A stretch of DNA of 64,000 bases, from contig QHSX01000061.1 of the NCBI GenBank assembly GCA_003221695.1, positions 1 to 64,000 on the forward strand, read 5' to 3'. The position numbers were made by a program, and so were the translations under genes. The stretch's first letter is position 1, and each line of letters begins with the position of its first letter. The notes beneath the pieces are model-generated. The model was not told the origin of the DNA. It worked only from the letters and a program-made list of their open reading frames with translations, and made no database searches. The DNA is from Candidatus Rokuibacteriota bacterium. GTDB lineage: Bacteria; Methylomirabilota; Methylomirabilia; Rokubacteriales; CSP1-6. Shown here piece after piece: positions 59,175 through 64,000 of this stretch.

Positions 59175-61073
59175 GCGTGGTTTTTTGTTCGAGACGTAGC
59201 CCGCGATCACTTCGTTCATCGTCTGCCGCGCGTGACCGATGCCCTCCTCGCAGACGGCGAGGTCGATCGTCGCCACGCCCTTGGTGGCGGCGACCTTCTC
59301 GATCTCCTCGCGCGTCATGTCGCGCATGAACCCCGCGGGCACGCGGCCGAGGCGCGCGGTCGCCTCCGCGGTCCAGACGAGGCCGCTCTCGTTCGCCTCC
59401 GCCGCGGGCGCCTGGGCGGGCTCGAACCGAGTCTTGGCGAGGAGCGTGTCCCAGCCGGCCCCGAGCTTCTCGCGGCCCACGGTCTCCTCGATCATCGGGA
59501 GTGCCCACTCGCAGGTGATGACGGGGATCTTCCGCGAGCGCGCGTACTTCTCGATCCGCGCTTTGGCGCGTCGGCGCAGGTAGGCGTCCGTCACCTCACG
59601 GAGCGCGTCGCGCGCGTCGGCCGACCACTTCACCTGCACGCCCGGCATCGACTCCTCCTCCTCGATGCCGCCCTCCTGGGCTGCGATCGTCTCGACCACC
59701 TCCCGCGAGATCACCTGGAACCGGTCGGCGGACGCCTTGCAGACCGGGCACGTGACGACCGGGTTCGGCCCCTTGACCGTGTAGCCGCACACCGAGCAGA
59801 TCGCCGTCGCGGCCTGCGTCTCGGCGCGGAGCCTCGCGACCGCGAGGTCCTCGGCCAGGATCTGCATCTTCTCGGCCATGCGGGTCGGCATGAAGATCGC
59901 CATCGCCTCGTCGATGACCTTGTTCGTGATGACCGTGTGGCCCTGCTCGATCGCGTACCGAAGCAGCGCCGTGCGCGCCACCCCCTTCACCTGCGGCGGC
60001 ACGCGCTCCATGCGGGCCTCGGCCTCCTCGGTCCAGGCGATGATCTCCTCGGCACGGACGTCGAGCGGCGGGTAGAACTTGCCGCCCGTCAGGAGCACGT
60101 TGCAGGGCAGGAGCCGCAGGAGGTTCTCGGTGTTGGAGCCGAGGTCCACCTCGTGCTCGTCCGAGTGGACCCCGATACGCCCCAGGATCAGGAGCCACGG
60201 CTGCTCCTTGCGAGCGAACGTGAGGACCTTCTCGAAGCACTTCCCGTCGAGCAGGGTGATCGCCAGGTCGACGCCGGCCTCGGCGGCGAGCTTTCGGCCG
60301 ATCTCCAGATGCGACTGGTAGATCTTGGCCAATCCAGTATCGATGATCTCCTCGTGCAGTTGCTCTTGCTCTTTGAATCGGAAGATTTTCGAAGCCCTTT
60401 CGCTCAGCACGCCGACGATCCCGTTGAACATCGCATAGTGGAGGTACGGATCGTAGACCGCGACCGCCTGGAGGGTGCGGCCCAGCGCCTTTGCGAGGCC
60501 GATGCCCAGCCGGAGGGCGTTGAAGGACTGGGGGGAGCCGTCGAGGCCCACGACGATGGCGCCCTGCGTGTCCTTCAGCGGATCGGCATTGCGGACGACC
60601 AGCGTGTCCTTCGGGACCTTGCGGACGAAGCGCTCGGTCACCGAGCCGAGCTGGCTGTCCTTCACCGCGCCCATGCCGAGGGCGCCCATGACGACCAGGT
60701 CGTAGTCGGACGCGAGGCAGTCCTCGACGAGCACCTTGTAGTGCTTACCGTCGATCAGCTTCCGCTCGAAGGCGAGCCCCGCGGCCTCGGCGCGTCGGGC
60801 GGCGACGTCGAGGTAGGAGTCGGAGATGAGCTGGAGGCCCATGGCGATCAGCGAGTCGTGGATCTTCCGCTGGCGCTCGAGCTCGTGCTCGTCCTTGTAC
60901 TCGTCCGGCAGCGTGTACTCCATCTGCTTGAATCGGTAGTCGTGGAGCCGCGCCGCGTACACGTGGACGCCGGTGAGCTTGGCGCCGCAGGTCCGGCCCA
61001 ACTCGACGGCGAGCTCGATCGCCCGGTTCGAGTAGTCCGAGTTGTCCACCGGAACGCAGATGTGCTTGAACAT
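59172..61073 (-). CDS. USP-USP-PCP_red-rubredoxin-PCP_red-PCP_red fusion protein
   Basis: 633 residues. USP domain 1 (1-165) has the ATP motif G130-x2-G133-x9-G143-S144; USP domain 2 (170-332) has a near-match around residue 300. PCP_red-like modules at ~345-395 (IIAWTEEAEARMERVPPQVK), ~482-530 (WSADARDALREV, RIEKYARSRKIPVITCEWAL) and ~566-612 (LVWTAEATARLGRVPAGFMR). A rubredoxin-type zinc/iron ribbon lies at 426-445 (Cys426, Cys429, Cys442, Cys445). Cytoplasmic, likely a redox or stress sensor. Starts with a GGGAGGG site. Confidence 0.85.
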   Translation of the reverse strand: MFKHICVPVDNSDYSNRAIELAVELGRTCGAKLTGVHVYAARLHDYRFKQMEYTLPDEYKDEHELERQRKIHDSLIAMGLQLISDSYLDVAARRAEAAGLAFERKLIDGKHYKVLVEDCLASDYDLVVMGALGMGAVKDSQLGSVTERFVRKVPKDTLVVRNADPLKDTQGAIVVGLDGSPQSFNALRLGIGLAKALGRTLQAVAVYDPYLHYAMFNGIVGVLSERASKIFRFKEQEQLHEEIIDTGLAKIYQSHLEIGRKLAAEAGVDLAITLLDGKCFEKVLTFARKEQPWLLILGRIGVHSDEHEVDLGSNTENLLRLLPCNVLLTGGKFYPPLDVRAEEIIAWTEEAEARMERVPPQVKGVARTALLRYAIEQGHTVITNKVIDEAMAIFMPTRMAEKMQILAEDLAVARLRAETQAATAICSVCGYTVKGPNPVVTCPVCKASADRFQVISREVVETIAAQEGGIEEEESMPGVQVKWSADARDALREVTDAYLRRRAKARIEKYARSRKIPVITCEWALPMIEETVGREKLGAGWDTLLAKTRFEPAQAPAAEANESGLVWTAEATARLGRVPAGFMRDMTREEIEKVAATKGVATIDLAVCEEGIGHARQTMNEVIAGYVSNKKPR

Positions 61074-61082
61074 GGGCCCTCC

Positions 61083-61892
61083 CTATCGCAGCTCGAATTC
61101 GACCGTCACCACCTTGCGGGGCGCGATCGTCACCTCTTTCGTGATCGTCGTGGGCTCGTCGTACACCGGCCGACCGTCCTTGTCGACGCCCCTGCCTCGG
61201 AAGCCGGCGTGCCACATCGTGACCTTATAGGTCCCGGGCGGGACGTCGGCAATCCGGAAGGCCCCGCGCGCGTCCGTGACCGTGACGTAGGGGCTGTCGT
61301 GGACGAGGATCCAGGCGGCCATGTGCGTGTGAGCGTCGCACAGGACGTGCACGACGCCGGGCTTCGACAGCCGCCTCGTGACGTCGATCAGCTGGTTCTT
61401 GTTCGGCAGGGCCACGTTGAAGACCGTCGGCTTGCCCATGAAGCCGTGGGTGTTGTGGAGGACCGGGTCGGAGTTCTTCACGTGGATCCGCTCGCCGGGG
61501 CTCACCGCGGTGACGTGGGCGACGAACAGGCACTTGTGGTTGTCGAGGATCACGTCGCCGCCGCCCTTCTTGCCGCCCACGACGCCCTCGAGCATCACGA
61601 CGCCATCCCTCACGCCGTGGTCCGGGCCGAGCACGAGCGCCTCGGGAGGCTTCGACTCGCCGCAGACGTCCCGGTTCTTGTTGACCGGAATCGGTTCGTA
61701 CGCGGGCGGCGTGCCGACGAACTTCAGGGTCCCGGTCACGGCGCCGCCGTCCGCCACGGCGACGACCTCGTACGTCGCGCCCGGGGCCGGCGCGGCGAGC
61801 GCCTGCGCCGCCAGGAAGACGAGCGCTACGACTCGGGGTTGACGGCGTACTCGAGGGCCAGCCAGAAGCTCCGGCTGTACCGGAAGAACCAC
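61083..61892 (-). CDS. Periplasmic cupredoxin-like/carboxypeptidase-regulatory-like protein
   Basis: About 269 residues if the GTG at 61892 is used; a later start is possible because no good start codon lies close to the signal peptide (VVALVFLAAQALAAPAPG). The mature part has a beta-rich domain with VVMLEGVVGG, NSDPVLHNTHGF and VHVLCDAHTHMAAWILVHDS, where Cys, His and Met are placed like a type I copper site, then a carboxypeptidase-regulatory-like module (GAFRIADVPPGTYKVTMWHA). Found near oxidase genes in several soil bacteria as far as I recall; electron transfer or copper binding is inference. Overlaps DUF983. Confidence 0.7.
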   Translation of the reverse strand: MVLPVQPELLAGPRVRRQPRVVALVFLAAQALAAPAPGATYEVVAVADGGAVTGTLKFVGTPPAYEPIPVNKNRDVCGESKPPEALVLGPDHGVRDGVVMLEGVVGGKKGGGDVILDNHKCLFVAHVTAVSPGERIHVKNSDPVLHNTHGFMGKPTVFNVALPNKNQLIDVTRRLSKPGVVHVLCDAHTHMAAWILVHDSPYVTVTDARGAFRIADVPPGTYKVTMWHAGFRGRGVDKDGRPVYDEPTTITKEVTIAPRKVVTVEFELR

Positions 61893-62194
61893 AGGGGGAA
61901 CACCACGACCACGGGGAGCCACAGGGCGAGTTGCGCCGCGGTCGAGAGCTCCGTGAACGCCCAGAGCAGGACGTAGCCTCCGATCACGACGAGCGTGGTC
62001 ACCGCGTAGTTGACGTAGATCGCGCCGACGAAGTAGCCCTGCGCCCGTTCGAAGCGGAGACCGCAGGCCGAGCAGGCGGGCGCCATCCGGAACCAGCCTC
62101 GGAACATCGGGCCCGCGCCGCACCGGGGACACTGAAGGCGCGCCGCCTGCCCGAAGGCTCGCCGCAGGCGGACCGCTCGACGCTCGGGCGCCAT
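61826..62194 (-). CDS. DUF983 membrane protein
   Basis: 122 residues. N-terminal zinc ribbon CPRCGAGPMFRGWFRM then CSACGL, and FERAQGYFVGAIYVNY leading into two membrane helices. DUF983 proteins commonly lie in cytochrome oxidase clusters with no proven role. Its 3' end is overlapped by the cupredoxin-like gene in another frame. Confidence 0.87.
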   Translation of the reverse strand: MAPERRAVRLRRAFGQAARLQCPRCGAGPMFRGWFRMAPACSACGLRFERAQGYFVGAIYVNYAVTTLVVIGGYVLLWAFTELSTAAQLALWLPVVVVFPLWFFRYSRSFWLALEYAVNPES

Positions 62195-62225
62195 CGCGCA
62201 CCTCGTAGCTCCGCGCCCCCGCCAC

Positions 62226-62555
62226 TCAGTGCTTGGCGGGCGCGCTCACGGCGGCCTTCACGCCCACCGTGCGCTTCGCGACGGCGAAGCCGTCCGGGAG
62301 GAGCAGGAACACCAGGAGGGTTGCGATCATGAGCGGCGTGATCGCCACCAGGCCCAGCGTGCCGGTCTCGAACCGGAGGTGCATGAAGTACATCGCGACG
62401 AGCACCGCCTTGCCGAGTGCCAACGCGCACAGCAGGACGACGATCGTCGTCTTGTTCAGGGGCGCGTAGATCACCGCGATCTCGATCACGGTGAGGATCG
62501 CGAGGTACCAGAAGATCGCCATGTAGTTGGGGTGCTTGTGCTCTGCGCCCGCCAT
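62226..62555 (-). CDS. Cytochrome oxidase subunit IV (CyoD/COX4-like)
   Basis: 109 residues, three membrane helices: YMAIFWYLAILTVIEIAVIY, TIVVLLCALALGKAVLVAMY and LGLVAITPLMIATLLVFLLL, with HLRFET before the last, typical of prokaryotic subunit IV. Small accessory subunit of a heme-copper oxidase in the inner membrane. Follows subunit III by 12 bases. Confidence 0.88.
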   Translation of the reverse strand: MAGAEHKHPNYMAIFWYLAILTVIEIAVIYAPLNKTTIVVLLCALALGKAVLVAMYFMHLRFETGTLGLVAITPLMIATLLVFLLLPDGFAVAKRTVGVKAAVSAPAKH

Positions 62556-62567
62556 CGCCTCGGCCCC

Positions 62568-63185
62568 CTAGATGAGGTACATGAAGGTGAACACCATGAT
62601 CCACACGAGGTCGACGAAGTGCCAGTAGAGCCCGGTGATCTCGACCGCGTTGTAGCTCGCCGCCGGCGCCGGGCGGTTTGTGACATAGCGGATCATCGAG
62701 ACGAGGTAGATCACGCCCCCGGTGACGTGCAGACCGTGGAACCCCGTGACGAGGAAGAAGGACGTGCCGAAGAGCGACGCGCCCCACGGGTTGCCGTTGA
62801 TATGGAGCCCCTCGTGGATCAGCTTGGACCACTCATAAGCCTGGCAGCTCACGAAGATCGCGCCACCGAGCGCCGTGAAGAAGAGGAACATCCGGCACTT
62901 CGACCGGTCGCCCTTTCCCAGCCACTCGAGCGCCTTGACCATCGTGACGCTCGAGCAGATCAGCAGGAAGGTCATCGCGGCGGTCAGGTTGATCCCGAGC
63001 ACCGCGTACGGGCTCGGCCAGTCGGCGCTGGTCGCCCGCATCCCGCCGTAGGACGCGAGCAGGACGCCGAAGCCGACGGCGTCGCCTGCCAGAAAGATCC
63101 ACATGCCGAGCTTGCCCCAGCTCTCGGGGGTGAGCGGGGTCTCGGCCGGCTCGACGGCCGAGTGCACGGAGGCTGACGGGCTCAT
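62568..63185 (-). CDS. Cytochrome oxidase subunit III (first copy)
   Basis: 205 residues from MSPSASVHSA; the frame open to 63305 is not family-like. Conserved features: LGMWIFLAGDAVGFGVLLAS, the Glu-containing FVSCQAYEWSKLIHEG, TSFFLVTGFHGLHVTGGVIY and the end VEITGLYWHFVDLVWIMVFT. It is a standard CoxC/CyoC-like subunit that stabilises subunit I. Confidence 0.92.
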   Translation of the reverse strand: MSPSASVHSAVEPAETPLTPESWGKLGMWIFLAGDAVGFGVLLASYGGMRATSADWPSPYAVLGINLTAAMTFLLICSSVTMVKALEWLGKGDRSKCRMFLFFTALGGAIFVSCQAYEWSKLIHEGLHINGNPWGASLFGTSFFLVTGFHGLHVTGGVIYLVSMIRYVTNRPAPAASYNAVEITGLYWHFVDLVWIMVFTFMYLI

Positions 63186-63237
63186 ATCGTCTCCTTGATC
63201 GTGTCGAGATCGTTGCGCGCGGGGCTCACGGCACCAC

Positions 63238-63921
63238 TCAGAGCAGGTAGACCGTGACGTAGAGGAGCGGCCACAGCCCGACCACGAAGTGCCAGAACAT
63301 CGCACACGCTCTCACCGGCGCCGTCCGGCCTTGCCCGAAATGGCCGCGGGACGCGAGCACGAGCGTCACCGAGAGCCAGACCAGCGCCCCGAAGACGTGC
63401 GCGGCGTGCGCGCCGATCAGCGTGTAGAAGGTGGCGCCGTAGGTGCCGGCCGAGACCGTCAGCCCGAAGCCGATCAGGCGCGCCCACTCGTAGCCCTGGA
63501 CCAGCAGGAAGAGCGCGCCGAGGCCAGCCGTGGCAGCGAGCCGCCTCACCAGGAGGGTCTCCTCACCGCGCATGAGCGCCCCGACGGCGCGCGCCATCGT
63601 GACGCTCGAGGCGAGCAGCACCAGCGTGTTGAGGCCGGTGACGCCCACGGGGAGCCGCGGCTGCTGCGGCGGCGGCCAGAGCGGCTGGCCGAGCCGCGTG
63701 ACGAACAGCGCCGCCATGAGCGCGGCGAAGAACACCGTCTCACCGCCGATCAGGAAGAGGACGGCGAGCCGCAAGTTGTCGAGCACGGGACGCCGCGGGG
63801 CGGGCTCGCGCTCCGAGCCATCGCCGCCGCCCGTCGGCGGGGGGGGCGGGACCACGGGCCCATTCGGCCGGTGGGTGACCGGGCCGCGCTGGGAGGGCGC
63901 CTGGAGCAACCCCGTCGTCAC
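63238..63921 (-). CDS. Cytochrome oxidase subunit III-like (second, divergent copy)
   Basis: 227 residues with a Pro-rich cytoplasmic head (NGPVVPPPPPTGGGDGS) not found in the other copy. Core: LRLAVLFLIGGETVFFAALM, LFLLVQGYEWARLIGFGLTV, FYTLIGAHAAHVFGALVWLS and CAMFWHFVVGLWPLLYVTVY. The two subunit III genes differ clearly, so one may belong to a different oxidase type (as in alternative complex III-linked or b-type enzymes) or the two form an unusual complex. GTG start overlapping the previous stop. Confidence 0.88.
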   Translation of the reverse strand: MTTGLLQAPSQRGPVTHRPNGPVVPPPPPTGGGDGSEREPAPRRPVLDNLRLAVLFLIGGETVFFAALMAALFVTRLGQPLWPPPQQPRLPVGVTGLNTLVLLASSVTMARAVGALMRGEETLLVRRLAATAGLGALFLLVQGYEWARLIGFGLTVSAGTYGATFYTLIGAHAAHVFGALVWLSVTLVLASRGHFGQGRTAPVRACAMFWHFVVGLWPLLYVTVYLL

Positions 63922-64000
63922 CAGCGGATCCCCACGAGGAACGAGGCGACGACGAGCACCCCGATGATCGCGAGGAGGACCCGGAGCGTCTGGTGGGTCG
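63918..64000 (-). CDS. Membrane protein C-terminus (partial, runs off right edge)
   Basis: Only the last ~27 residues are in the window: a hydrophobic helix (LRVLLAIIGVLVVASFLVGI) ending IRW and TGA, overlapping the oxidase subunit III start by 4 bases. Probably a small accessory membrane protein of the oxidase operon. No family call possible. Confidence 0.5.
   Translation of the reverse strand, partial: THQTLRVLLAIIGVLVVASFLVGIRW

Noticed and set aside
59091-61976. 961-codon plus-strand frame opposite the USP fusion
   Set aside because: Antisense shadow; Asp/Arg/His/Leu-biased with no motifs, while the minus strand has USP, rubredoxin and PCP_red landmarks.

Overview
The window is a high-GC (by eye around two thirds G+C or more), gene-dense bacterial chromosome fragment. 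Genes are packed into operons with 4-base stop/start overlaps (ATGA, GTGA, TTGA), and GTG and TTG starts are common. There are no rRNA or tRNA genes, no CRISPR array and no insertion sequence. The inventory (peptide and branched-chain amino-acid importers, many solute-binding proteins of the NMT1/THI5 and PF04392 families, CoA-transferase, SDRs, HpcH aldolase, MlrC, DUF1800/DUF1501, USP/PCP_red proteins, heme-copper oxidase subunits) resembles uncultivated soil lineages such as Candidatus Rokubacteria/Methylomirabilota. That placement is inference from gene content; no phylogenetic marker is present.

Layout. 1-3700 (-): NAD-dependent sugar epimerase followed by a peptide-type ABC importer that runs off the left edge. 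3842-5371: two toxin-antitoxin modules (AbrB-Doc and Phd-PIN). 5399-6885 (-): glycosyltransferase and cupin. 6906-10340 (+): MlrC-like M81 protein, DUF1054, HAD phosphatase, TPMT-like methyltransferase. 10379-16700 (+): a complete branched-chain-type importer (binding protein, LivG, F, H, M) continuing into a ParB-domain protein and an SDR. 16772-17953: an M24-fold protein lacking metal ligands. 18067-23329 (+): a heptad-repeat secreted protein, an ECF sigma factor with a probable membrane partner, a DUF3106 repeat protein and a DUF1800/DUF1501 pair. 23639-26677 (+): Cys-rich secreted protein, enoyl-CoA hydratase, CoA-transferase, lipoprotein, tautomerase. 26700-32131 (+): a complete five-gene peptide importer behind a strong promoter.

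32106-43701 (-) is the most unusual system. It is a compact ten-gene operon with a PF04392 binding protein, a Cache-HAMP-GAF-GAF histidine kinase, four tandem Tat-exported NMT1/THI5-like binding proteins sharing five invariant cysteines, a SCO1 copper/thiol protein, a second histidine kinase, a CheY-like regulator and a receiver-adenylate cyclase. No permease or ATPase is present, which suggests the binding proteins feed a signalling pathway. Upstream lies a decayed array of three PF04392 genes (43777-45710) and a frameshifted orphan antitoxin.

46174-51121 (-): LMW phosphatase, two SDRs, HpcH aldolase and a PD-(D/E)XK nuclease. Between the SDRs is a TlpA/redoxin-like gene with an in-frame TGA exactly at the thioredoxin active site (W-U-G-C-R), followed at the right distance by a SECIS-like hairpin; it is a strong selenoprotein candidate. 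51151-55229: GlcG-like protein, zinc ribbon, squalene/phytoene synthase, histone-H1-like protein, M23 peptidase, PAC2 protein. 55339-57648: lipoprotein, unknown secreted protein, Mrp ATPase, membrane protein. 57645-61073 (-): a radical SAM/SPASM protein ending in a PCP_red-like domain and a USP-USP-PCP_red-rubredoxin-PCP_red-PCP_red fusion, separated by a 131-bp element with ~33-bp inverted repeats. 61083-64000 (-): cytochrome-oxidase region with two different subunit III genes, subunit IV, DUF983 and a periplasmic copper-like protein.

A recurrent promoter pattern was noticed: an extended -10 (TGC-TAnnnT) exactly six bases before the start codon and no Shine-Dalgarno, implying leaderless mRNAs for several genes.
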